This document shows, piece after piece, positions 1 to 5,245 of a DNA stretch of 5,640 nt. Below the pieces are notes generated by a model that was not told the origin of the DNA, did not search any database, and was given only the letters and a program-made list of their open reading frames with translations. The position numbers were made by a program, and so were the translations under genes. How positions within the stretch are numbered: position 1 is the stretch's first letter; every line of letters starts with the position of its first letter. Source of the stretch: Acidobacteriota bacterium (GTDB lineage: Bacteria; Acidobacteriota; Blastocatellia; Pyrinomonadales; Pyrinomonadaceae); the NCBI GenBank assembly GCA_029777145.1, contig JAKOSS010000845.1:1-5640 (forward strand). The letters are read 5' to 3'.

Positions 1-100
1 AGAGGGGGGAAAGGGAGAGGGGGAGAAAGGGAGAGTGGGAGAGAGGGGGGAAAGGGAGAAGGGGAGAGGGGGAGAGGGGGAGAAAGGGAAAGTGGGAGAA
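1..100 (+). repeat. Purine-only, G-rich tract with direct repeats
   Basis: All 100 bases are A or G except T at 36 and 93, and there are twelve runs of three or more G. Longer copies are nested inside. An 18-base unit (AGAGGGGGGAAAGGGAGA) occurs at 1-18 and again at 42-59. A 26-base segment at 17-42 recurs at 74-99 with one mismatch (G33 versus A90). Such a homopurine-homopyrimidine tract can form G-quadruplexes or intramolecular triplexes; that is inferred from composition only. It ends just upstream of the heptads and promoter of the HerA gene, and it is cut by the left edge of the window, so its full length is unknown. I see no credible gene in it. Confidence 0.9.
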
Positions 101-106
101 CTAGGC

Positions 107-148
107 ACCGACCACCGACCACTGACCACTGACCACCGATCACCGCCG
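107..148 (+). repeat. Heptanucleotide array, AC(C/T)GACC type, six units
   Basis: Read in sevens from 107 the units are ACCGACC, ACCGACC, ACTGACC, ACTGACC, ACCGATC and a decayed ACCGCCG, without any indel. The reverse complement of ACTGACC is GGTCAGT, which is the unit found downstream of the HerA gene around 2031-2065, so HerA is bracketed by inverted copies. The fourth unit also supplies the likely -35 hexamer of the HerA promoter. Confidence 0.9.
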
Positions 149-157
149 TGGTATAAT
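129..157 (+). promoter_or_regulatory. Probable sigma70-type promoter of herA, extended -10
   Basis: TATAAT at 152-157 is a perfect -10 consensus and is preceded by TGG (149-151), giving the extended -10 pattern TGnTATAAT. Exactly 17 bases upstream, CTGACC (129-134) matches TTGACA at four of six positions and lies inside the heptad array. Transcription would begin near 163-165, leaving a leader of only about 6-14 bases before ATG 171 or 177. No Shine-Dalgarno is visible there, so translation may start on a nearly leaderless message. Confidence 0.72.
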
Positions 158-170
158 CTCGCCGAAAATC

Positions 171-1874
171 ATGGCCATGTCAGACGAAGCCGTCGGGACC
201 GTCAAGGGACCCGGCGACGAACCCCACGAATACGTTTTCATCACGCGCGACAACAGCCGGACGCGTATCGGCGAGTTCGTCTATTACGTCGCCAACGACG
301 GCGGCGGCGACATGCGGATCGTCGGTACCATCAAGTCGCGGAAGCTCGTTCGCGGACTTCCCGACGCCTTTCTCGCTGATCCCGGAACACCTCCGGCCGA
401 GGTCGCGGCGATAATCGGCCTCGAGTCCGAGGGTAACGAACTCTATGAAGTCACGGTCGAAACGATCGGATTCTTCGATCAAACAGTCGGCGATTTCAAC
501 AATCCGCGTATCCCGCCGAATCCGGGCGACGCCTGCCGGCTCGCATCGTCCGAAACGCTGTCGTCGATGCTCAGCCCGAAGCGTGTTTCCGAGAGTGGCT
601 CGGCGCATATCGGCAGCCTTCTGACGCGCAGCCCGGGCGAGGTTCCGATCGTGCTTTCGGTCAAAGACGTCGTCTCAACGCACCTTGCGATCCTCGCTTC
701 AACCGGCTCCGGAAAATCCTATACGGCGGGCGTCCTGATCGAGGAACTGATGCGTCCGTACAACGGCGCGGCAGTGTTGATCGTCGATCCGCACGGCGAA
801 TATCACACGATGTCTTCGATCGCCGGTGACGAGCAGTTCAGGGGACCGAACGGATACGTGCCTGAAGTTCGGATCTTTACGCCGGACAAGATCAAGGTCC
901 GTTTTTCCTCGCTGACCGAGGCGGACATTCGGTACTTATTGCCCGACGGGACGAGCGACAAGATGCTTCACTTTCTGTCGCAGGCGTTCCGGTCGCTCAA
1001 TGACCGGCTTCGCGTCGAGAGGAAAGCAGACCATCTTTACAACTACAAGGATCTCGAACTCGAGGTCGAAGCGCAGAAGTACGGCGAAAGCAAGGATAAG
1101 CCCGGTGAGGGCGGAAACGTCTCGTCGATCGACGGACTTCTTTGGCGGATGCAGTCGCGTTTCGACAAACAGAACTCGATCTTCCACGATTCGGAACACC
1201 TCGAACTGACCGAGCTTTTCCGGCCGGGACGCGTCACGATCCTGCAGCTTTCGGATATCGAACAGCACGAGCAGCAGGTGATCGTCGGAACGCTTCTTCG
1301 CCGGATCAACAAGGCGCGGATGACCGTCGTCCGCGGCGAAACACCCAAAGAAAACGGCGACTTCGTGAATTATCCGGTGTTCGCATTGCTCGAAGAGGCG
1401 CACCGCTTCGCCCCGGCCGGCGCGAGTGTCGTTTCGACGAATATTCTCAAACAAATACTCTCAGAAGGACGAAAATTCGGAGTCGGGATCGGGCTGATCA
1501 CGCAGCGTCCGGGCAAACTCGATCAGGACGTGCTCTCGCAATGCATGACGCAGATCATCATGCGGATCGTCAATCCGATCGACCAGCAGACGGTCGCGCA
1601 GTCGGTCGAAGGTGCAGGCCGCGCGATGCTCGCCGAACTTCCGGCGCTGACGAAGGGCCAGGCGGTGATCTCGGGCGTCGGCATCAACACGCCGGTGATG
1701 TGCCGGATCCGGAGACGTCTGACGAAACACGGAGGCGAAACCTTCGACGCTCCGGCGGAATGGCAGCAGTGGCATTCGCCCGATTCGCAGGAAAAGCGCG
1801 AGGAGTCGAACTCGCCGTACCTGAAACCCGAATCGGGGAAAAAGACCGAGAAGATCGGGAATATCAGGATCTGA
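171..1874 (+). CDS. herA: HerA/FtsK-like DUF87 ATPase (putative DNA translocase)
   Basis: This 567-residue protein belongs to the HerA family of hexameric, ring-forming DNA-pumping ATPases, which act in the cytoplasm and usually pair with a nuclease such as NurA in DNA end resection. An N-terminal beta-rich region (about 20-130) fits the HAS-barrel. Walker A is ASTGSGKS (176-183). DPHGEY follows at 206-211. Walker B with its catalytic glutamates is VFALLEEAH (403-411). SEGRKFG (431-437) and ITQRP (443-447) are the family's conserved arginine and sensor segments, and NPIDQQ (468-473) is also typical. A charged helical insert spans about 275-345, and a Lys/Glu-rich tail follows 540. Length is normal for the family. 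ATG 171 and ATG 177 are both possible starts. No partner nuclease is visible: a dedicated promoter lies upstream and 282 bases of repeats downstream. The family call is firm; the partner and role are unknown. Confidence 0.93.
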   Translation: MAMSDEAVGTVKGPGDEPHEYVFITRDNSRTRIGEFVYYVANDGGGDMRIVGTIKSRKLVRGLPDAFLADPGTPPAEVAAIIGLESEGNELYEVTVETIGFFDQTVGDFNNPRIPPNPGDACRLASSETLSSMLSPKRVSESGSAHIGSLLTRSPGEVPIVLSVKDVVSTHLAILASTGSGKSYTAGVLIEELMRPYNGAAVLIVDPHGEYHTMSSIAGDEQFRGPNGYVPEVRIFTPDKIKVRFSSLTEADIRYLLPDGTSDKMLHFLSQAFRSLNDRLRVERKADHLYNYKDLELEVEAQKYGESKDKPGEGGNVSSIDGLLWRMQSRFDKQNSIFHDSEHLELTELFRPGRVTILQLSDIEQHEQQVIVGTLLRRINKARMTVVRGETPKENGDFVNYPVFALLEEAHRFAPAGASVVSTNILKQILSEGRKFGVGIGLITQRPGKLDQDVLSQCMTQIIMRIVNPIDQQTVAQSVEGAGRAMLAELPALTKGQAVISGVGINTPVMCRIRRRLTKHGGETFDAPAEWQQWHSPDSQEKREESNSPYLKPESGKKTEKIGNIRI

Positions 1875-1998
1875 GCAGTGAACCGTGAGCAGTAAGCCGT
1901 GAGCAGTGAGCCGTGAGCAGTGAGCAGTGAGCCGTGATCAGTTGTCGGTGGTCGGCGTTCCGCTGTCAGCTAACAGCTATCAGCTCTTAGCTATTACA
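1873..1998 (+). repeat. Heptanucleotide array, 18 units in unbroken phase
   Basis: Eighteen consecutive heptads run without an indel, starting with the GA of the HerA stop codon. Units 1-9 alternate GAGCAGT and GAGCCGT (variants GAACCGT, AAGCCGT). Units 10-12 drift through GATCAGT, TGTCGGT and GGTCGGC. Units 13-18 move to GTTCCGC, TGTCAGC, TAACAGC, TATCAGC, TCTTAGC and TATTACA. Position 4 is mostly C and position 6 mostly G throughout, giving a loose NNNCNG(T/C) frame. The period holds while the unit sequence changes. Short reading frames across it translate into seven-residue periodic peptides and are not credible genes. Confidence 0.92.
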
Positions 1999-2009
1999 GA
2001 GTATTCAGT

Positions 2010-2065
2010 GAGCCGTGAGCGGTGGTTAGTGGTCAGTTGTCAGTGGTCGGTAGTCAGTGGTCAGA
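2010..2065 (+). repeat. Heptanucleotide array, GGTC(A/G)GT type, eight units
   Basis: After an 11-base break (1999-2009) a second phase begins: GAGCCGT, GAGCGGT, GGTTAGT, GGTCAGT, TGTCAGT, GGTCGGT, AGTCAGT, GGTCAGA. The GGTCAGT units are exact reverse complements of the ACTGACC units upstream of the HerA gene. The array ends where a 27-base non-heptad element begins. Confidence 0.9.
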
Positions 2066-2092
2066 ACCGGGAGCGGCAGCGACCGGGTTCGC
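2066..2092 (+). repeat. 27-base GC-rich element interrupting the heptads
   Basis: ACCGGG occurs twice, at 2066-2071 and 2082-2087, 16 bases apart. Outer bases GAACC (2064-2068) and GGTTC (2086-2090) are complementary. Adding GG (2069-2070) with CC (2083-2084) gives a seven-pair stem with one bulged G and a 12-base loop. It shares no unit with the arrays on either side, so it looks like a separate small interspersed repeat inserted into, or captured by, the heptads. That it recurs elsewhere in the genome is a guess. Confidence 0.55.
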
Positions 2093-2120
2093 TATCACCT
2101 ATCAGCTATCAGATATCAGC
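2093..2120 (+). repeat. Heptanucleotide array, TATCAGC type, four units
   Basis: The units TATCACC, TATCAGC, TATCAGA and TATCAGC are in unbroken phase. They match TATCAGC at 1978-1984 in the first array. The array stops 36 bases before the aldo/keto reductase start; the remaining leader (2121-2156) is AT-richer and not periodic. Confidence 0.88.
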
Positions 2121-2143
2121 TATTTCGGAGTAAGCCGTGCAAA

Positions 2144-2155
2144 ATAACGAGTTAT
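2144..2155 (+). promoter_or_regulatory. Small perfect palindrome next to a start codon
   Basis: ATAAC-GA-GTTAT is a dyad of five base pairs around a two-base centre. It ends one base before the ATG of the aldo/keto reductase. It could be an operator half-site pair or a weak hairpin over the initiation region, but a 12-base dyad can easily arise by chance. I see no good -10/-35 pair around it. Confidence 0.25.
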
Positions 2156-2156
2156 C

Positions 2157-3230
2157 ATGACCCAAGACTTCAAATCGAGATTTCCGAACGCCGCCGAAGG
2201 ACATTTCCGCGCGGCGCGCGGGTTCACGCTGTCGTCGATCGGCATCGGCACGTATCTCGGCAACTGGGACGAGGCGACCGATGAAAATTACACGGACGCG
2301 ATAGTGACGTTCGTCGAATCGGGCGGAAACGTCATCGACACCGCCGCGAACTACCGGTTTCAGAGGTCCGAGCGGAGTATCGGAACGGCGCTCAAACGGC
2401 TTGCCGAGAATGGGATCCCGCGCGACGAACTTTTCATCTCGACGAAGGCCGGATTCCTTCCGTTCGACGGCGAGCCGCCGCGCGACGTCAATCAGTATTT
2501 CGAGGAGAATTTCGTCAAGAAGGGGGTCGCGACTTTCGAGGATCTTGCGGGCGGCGCGCACTGCATGACGCCAGCTTATCTCGAGAATCAGATCGACCAG
2601 TCGCTCCGCAATCTCGGCGTCGGCTCGATCGATCTTTTCTACATCCACAATCCCGAATCGCAGTTGTCGGCCGTTGATAAATACACGTTCGAAGCACGGC
2701 TCGCGAAGGCGTTTGAAAGACTCGAGGCGATCCGCGAATCGGGCCGAATAAAGTTCTTTGGAGCCGCGACGTGGAACGGATTTCGAATCGCGCCCGACAA
2801 CCAAAGTTATCATTCGATGGAACGGATGGTCGGGATCGCGCGGCAGGTCGGCGGCGACGATCACGGTTTTCGCTTTATCCAGCTGCCGCATAATCTCGCC
2901 ATGCCCGAAGCGTATCTTTTGCCGAATCAGGCCGTCGCCGGCAAGGTCCGGACCGCGTTCGAGGCAGCACGTGATCTTGGGTTAACGGCGATGTGCAGCG
3001 CGTCGATCTTGCAGGGAAAATTGACGCACAGCGTGCCATTCCACATTCGCGAGATACTCGGGAATCCGTTGACTGATGCGCTTGCCGCGATCGAGTTCGT
3101 CCGATCGACGCCGGGCGTGACGACGGCGCTCGTCGGGATGAGCAGCGTGGTTCACGTCGAGGAGAACATGCGCCTGAGCAAAGCTCCGCCGGTTCCCGAG
3201 GAGCGATTCGCGGATCTCTTCATGGTGTGA
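2157..3230 (+). CDS. Aldo/keto reductase (NADPH-dependent oxidoreductase)
   Basis: This 357-residue cytoplasmic enzyme has the aldo/keto reductase TIM barrel, which reduces aldehydes or ketones with NAD(P)H. The complete catalytic tetrad is visible: Asp61 and Tyr66 in NVIDTAANY, Lys97 in ISTKAG, and His164 in FYIHNP. GIGTYLG (29-35) is the usual first-strand region, and LVGMSSVVHVEEN (325-337) fits the cofactor-phosphate loop near the C-terminus. There are longer loops than in minimal family members at about 101-137 and 208-240, so it probably belongs to a larger-loop subfamily; the substrate cannot be told from the sequence. ATG 2157 gives the expected N-terminus ahead of strand 1. Only a weak CGAG lies upstream. 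The gene stands alone between a repeat array and a 148-base gap, with no sign of truncation. Confidence 0.93.
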   Translation: MTQDFKSRFPNAAEGHFRAARGFTLSSIGIGTYLGNWDEATDENYTDAIVTFVESGGNVIDTAANYRFQRSERSIGTALKRLAENGIPRDELFISTKAGFLPFDGEPPRDVNQYFEENFVKKGVATFEDLAGGAHCMTPAYLENQIDQSLRNLGVGSIDLFYIHNPESQLSAVDKYTFEARLAKAFERLEAIRESGRIKFFGAATWNGFRIAPDNQSYHSMERMVGIARQVGGDDHGFRFIQLPHNLAMPEAYLLPNQAVAGKVRTAFEAARDLGLTAMCSASILQGKLTHSVPFHIREILGNPLTDALAAIEFVRSTPGVTTALVGMSSVVHVEENMRLSKAPPVPEERFADLFMV

Positions 3231-3246
3231 CCAACTTTGCCCGCGA

Positions 3247-3269
3247 ATTTTCGCCAATCGGCGCGAAAT
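3247..3269 (+). terminator. Weak hairpin after the aldo/keto reductase gene
   Basis: ATTT-T-CGCC (3247-3255) can pair with GGCG-CG-AAAT (3260-3269) around a four-base AATC loop, giving eight pairs with a small internal loop. It lies 17 bases after the stop codon, so it could end the transcript. No T-run follows, so it is not a standard intrinsic terminator. The rest of 3231-3378 contains no heptads and no clear promoter. Confidence 0.25.
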
Positions 3270-3378
3270 CGGGGATTCCGGGATTGAAACGGAGAGACGA
3301 ATTCTGGGCGGCAAATGCGATCAGCGTCAATTCGGGAGATTTCGCGGGCAGTAATCGAATCGCGGCAATCTGAGAGTT

Positions 3379-3714
3379 ATGAACCCGAAGATCACGACAT
3401 ACATTCTGACGTTCGTCGCCAATGTCGCGACGGGAATCGTGATGTTGGTCGCGCTGATCGTCGCGTTGAACGGCTTTATGGAGCGCGACGCGCGGTGGGG
3501 AATGTGGACTTTCATTATTTTGATGATCCTTGCGAGTGTTACCTTGCCGTTGTTGGCGATGTTGTCGGTTGATATGCTGATGCGGCGGCGGATGAAAGCA
3601 TTGACGAGCGGACTGATCGCGACGATCGGATTTTCGGTGATCGGATTCGTCGTCGATCTTGGGCTCGTGTTTCTGGCAACTGTGATCGCGGAAGTCATCC
3701 GCTCGTCGAGGTGA
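3379..3714 (+). CDS. Small hypothetical membrane protein, three helices
   Basis: I do not recognise this 111-residue protein. It is strongly hydrophobic, with probable transmembrane helices at about 8-31, 41-66 and 75-105. A short charged loop (MERDAR, 34-39) separates helices 1 and 2, and a basic loop (MRRRMK, 68-73) separates helices 2 and 3. By the positive-inside rule, the 68-73 loop should be cytoplasmic. The last hydrophobic stretch is long and contains Asp93, so it might be a tilted or re-entrant helix. ATG 3379 has GAGAG directly before it (3372-3376), too close for a normal Shine-Dalgarno. Its stop lies four bases before the next gene, whose ribosome binding site it contains, so the two are probably cotranscribed and translationally coupled. 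That suggests a shared membrane task; none can be named. Confidence 0.8.
   Translation: MNPKITTYILTFVANVATGIVMLVALIVALNGFMERDARWGMWTFIILMILASVTLPLLAMLSVDMLMRRRMKALTSGLIATIGFSVIGFVVDLGLVFLATVIAEVIRSSR
3708..3714 (+). promoter_or_regulatory. Strong Shine-Dalgarno of the DUF962 gene
   Basis: GAGGTGA is a seven-base complement to the 16S rRNA 3' end, about five bases before ATG 3719. It overlaps the last codons and the TGA stop of the upstream membrane-protein gene, so ribosomes finishing that gene are placed on the next start. It is the only clear Shine-Dalgarno in the window, and it fixes ATG 3719 as the start. Confidence 0.8.
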
Positions 3715-3718
3715 ATAA

Positions 3719-4039
3719 ATGGAGATCAAAGACTACTCGGAATTCTGGGATTTTTACGTCGGAGAACACAGCCAGCCGATGAACCGCATCCTGCATTTCA
3801 TCGGAACGACCCTCGCGACGTCGCTCCTTGTTTGGTCGCTCGCGACCGCTCATTACTACTACATTCCGCTGAGTTTCGTGTTCGGCTACGGCTTTGCTTG
3901 GATCGGACATTTCGCGATCGAGAAGAACAAGCCGGCGACGTTCAAGTACCCGCTGTGGTCGTTCATCTCGGACTACAAGATGGTCTTCTACATGCTGACC
4001 GGGCGGATGAACACGGAAGTTGAGCGGGTGCGGCGGTGA
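3719..4039 (+). CDS. DUF962 / Mpo1-like membrane protein
   Basis: This 106-residue protein matches the DUF962 (YGL010w/Mpo1-like) family in length and motifs. FWDFYVGEHSQPMNRILHF covers residues 9-27, GYGFAWIGHF 56-65, and EKNKPATFKYPLWS 68-81. Two membrane helices are likely, about 26-44 and 47-66. The His residues His17, His26 and His64 lie in the family's conserved positions. In yeast, Mpo1 is an Fe(II)-dependent dioxygenase acting on 2-hydroxy fatty acids in alpha-oxidation, and conserved histidines are thought to hold the metal. Whether this bacterial short form does the same is inference. It follows the small membrane protein by four bases and ends against a heptad array. It converges on the esterase gene 79 bases away. 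Confidence 0.88.
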   Translation: MEIKDYSEFWDFYVGEHSQPMNRILHFIGTTLATSLLVWSLATAHYYYIPLSFVFGYGFAWIGHFAIEKNKPATFKYPLWSFISDYKMVFYMLTGRMNTEVERVRR

Positions 4040-4065
4040 TTTGCGATTTTCGATTTTCGATTGGT
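4038..4065 (+). repeat. Heptanucleotide array, GATTTTC type
   Basis: The units GATTTGC, GATTTTC, GATTTTC and a decaying GATTGGT start with the GA of the DUF962 stop codon, the same phase relation as at the HerA stop. ATTTGCGATTT (4039-4049) is an 11-base inverted copy of AAATCGCAAAT (4099-4109) across the convergent junction. Confidence 0.85.
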
Positions 4066-4096
4066 GCAATCCGCGGGCGTCTACCTTTTGATTCGG

Positions 4097-4117
4097 CGAA
4101 ATCGCAAATTGCAAATC
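4097..4117 (-). repeat. Heptanucleotide array after the esterase stop
   Basis: Read on the minus strand, GATTTGC, AATTTGC and GATTTCG begin one base after the TAG stop of the esterase gene (4121-4119). This is the same unit family as at 4038-4065 but on the other strand, so each convergent gene has T-rich heptads in its own 3' untranslated region. The two copies could pair over a 49-base loop. There is no classic terminator between the genes. Confidence 0.8.
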
Positions 4118-4118
4118 C

Positions 4119-5126
4119 CTAAGCGAACGCGTCCGACACAACCTCCAACGCCCGATTGTAGCGGTGCGAGATATTGAAATGTCCGCCCTCGAATTCCTCG
4201 TGAATGTGCTCAATGCCGTACGCCTTGAGGCGTGAAGACAAAACGCGCGCGCCGACGTCGAGCCCGAATTCGTCGCTCGTTCCCGCGTCCAAGTACAGCA
4301 GTTTCAACGATTTCAGGTTTTCCACAGACTTTTCCACAAGCCGGACAGGATCGTGGGCGAGCCATTTTTGCCAGATCTCTGCACGGATCTCGCCTGTTTC
4401 GAGATCGAACGGAAGATCGTAACCCGCACCGTTCGGCGAATAAGAAGCAGCCATCCCGATCGCGTTCAGACCGTCAAAATCGTGCTTGCCTTTCTTCGCT
4501 TCCTCGTCCCACATCCGCGCGAGCAACGCTTCCGGATCGCCTTTGATCGCGCGGAAAGCTTTCGCGAAATCCGGCAAATAGCACGCTTCGAAATAGGCGT
4601 CGCCCGCTGTCGAACACGCAAGTCCGAAGATATCGGCATGCCGCATCGCCATGATCAGCGCTCCGTAACCTCCCGACGATTTGCCGATCACCGCGCGCGA
4701 TCCGCGATCGGCGACGGTGCGGAAATTCTCGTCGACGAACGGCACGATCTCGCGCGTCAGGTAATCCTCGTAATCGCCCGTCGCGGTCGAGTTCAGATAC
4801 TGCGCGCCGCCGTATTTCGTGAAGCAATCGGGCAGAACGGCGATCATCGGGCGGATCCGGCCCGACGCGATCAGCGCGTCCATCCGCTCTGCGAAATTCG
4901 GCGTGAAAGCGCTGTCGTTGAGCATCATCCGGCCACGTCCGGTGAAACCGCTCAGAACATAAACCGACGGATAGCTTTCGGATCCGTCATAACCCGGCGG
5001 AAGATAGACGATGACATCGCGGACGTTTGGATCGCCCGCCGGATTTCCCTCGAGGATCCGGCTCTTGTGCTGCAGTGAAACAACCGTCCCATTTTCGATT
5101 TTTGATTTTGGATTTTGGATTTGCAC
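4119..5126 (-). CDS. Esterase-family alpha/beta hydrolase (PF00756-like)
   Basis: This 335-residue protein has the putative-esterase fold shared by enterochelin esterases, S-formylglutathione hydrolase and antigen 85. The strand motif VIVYLPPGYDG (38-48) and YPSVYVLSG (52-60) open the fold. The nucleophile elbow is GKSSGG (148-153), with Ser150 as probable nucleophile. The acid is probably Asp285 in LDAGTSDEF (280-287 region), and His316 in EGGHFN (313-318) completes the triad. A helical cap of about 180-265 lies between them. There is no signal peptide, so it should be cytoplasmic; the substrate is unknown. The only usual start codon in frame before the domain is GTG 5126-5124; an in-frame TAG lies at 5153-5151. 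Residues about 3-11 are therefore encoded by a heptad array. A non-standard start such as CTG downstream would remove this tail. It is divergent to the DUF2721 gene and convergent with the DUF962 gene. Confidence 0.88.
   Translation of the reverse strand: MQIQNPKSKIENGTVVSLQHKSRILEGNPAGDPNVRDVIVYLPPGYDGSESYPSVYVLSGFTGRGRMMLNDSAFTPNFAERMDALIASGRIRPMIAVLPDCFTKYGGAQYLNSTATGDYEDYLTREIVPFVDENFRTVADRGSRAVIGKSSGGYGALIMAMRHADIFGLACSTAGDAYFEACYLPDFAKAFRAIKGDPEALLARMWDEEAKKGKHDFDGLNAIGMAASYSPNGAGYDLPFDLETGEIRAEIWQKWLAHDPVRLVEKSVENLKSLKLLYLDAGTSDEFGLDVGARVLSSRLKAYGIEHIHEEFEGGHFNISHRYNRALEVVSDAFA
5093..5120 (-). repeat. Heptanucleotide array, ATCCAAA type, inside a gene start
   Basis: On the minus strand the units are ATCCAAA, ATCCAAA, ATCAAAA and ATCGAAA, directly after GTGCAA (5126-5121), whose GTG is the called start of the esterase. 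The same layout occurs on the plus strand at 5207-5239, so the two form inverted arms about 80 bases apart. Twenty-eight bases is not a multiple of three, so gain or loss of a unit would shift the frame of this start. Confidence 0.88.
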
Positions 5127-5206
5127 TTGGACTTGATTCGTAATTTTGTTCTAATCGCCTTGGTTTACAATTGATCGTTGGTTAATGAAGCTTGCCATCA
5201 ATCGAT
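5127..5206. other. Divergent promoter region between inverted arrays
   Basis: This 80-base AT-richer stretch must carry the promoters of the esterase (minus) and DUF2721 (plus) genes. On the plus strand TACAAT (5166-5171) matches five of six -10 positions, but no good -35 lies 15-19 bases before it. On the minus strand I found no convincing pair. The region lies between matching inverted heptad arms (5093-5126 and 5207-5239). Confidence 0.5.
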
Positions 5207-5239
5207 GTGCAATCCAAAATCCAAAATCGAGAATCCAAA
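5207..5239 (+). repeat. Heptanucleotide array, ATCCAAA type, before DUF2721
   Basis: GTGCA is followed by ATCCAAA, ATCCAAA, ATCGAGA and ATCCAAA (5212-5239). The next heptad would be ATCGTGA (5240-5246), which runs into the ATG of the DUF2721 gene. It mirrors the minus-strand array at 5093-5126, with 17 identical bases in a row (ATCCAAAATCCAAAATC) and a one-A difference in the preceding GTGCA(A). Confidence 0.9.
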
Positions 5240-5245
5240 ATCGTG

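Noticed and set aside
1..170. Insertion sequence or transposon end
   Set aside because: No transposase, terminal inverted repeats or target duplication is visible; the sequence is explained by simple and heptad repeats.
35..379. Open reading frame starting in the purine tract
   Set aside because: It begins as Gly/Glu/Arg low-complexity translation of repeats and then overlaps the HerA gene in another frame as Arg-rich shadow sequence.
1142..1888. 248-codon frame overlapping the second half of herA
   Set aside because: It shares the strand with Walker B and sensor motifs in the HerA frame; its own product is Arg-rich and motif-free.
1873..2120. CRISPR array
   Set aside because: Units are only 7 bases, directly adjacent and drifting in sequence, with no spacers and no cas genes nearby.
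1927..2133. Open reading frame of 68 codons across the heptads
   Set aside because: The peptide is a seven-residue periodic translation of the repeat (three heptads equal seven codons), with no start signal and no recognisable domain.
2109..2891. 260-codon frame antisense to the aldo/keto reductase
   Set aside because: It mirrors a strong gene with a complete catalytic tetrad, and its composition is Arg/Asp-rich as expected for an antisense shadow.
171..3230. HerA-based defence cassette with the following gene
   Set aside because: The following gene is a standard aldo/keto reductase, 282 bases away across repeats, and no SIR2, DUF4297 or NurA-like protein is encoded in the window.
4353..5078. 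241-codon plus-strand frame opposite the esterase
   Set aside because: The minus-strand frame carries the GKSSGG nucleophile elbow and the GGHF histidine motif; the plus-strand product is Arg-rich and unrecognisable.
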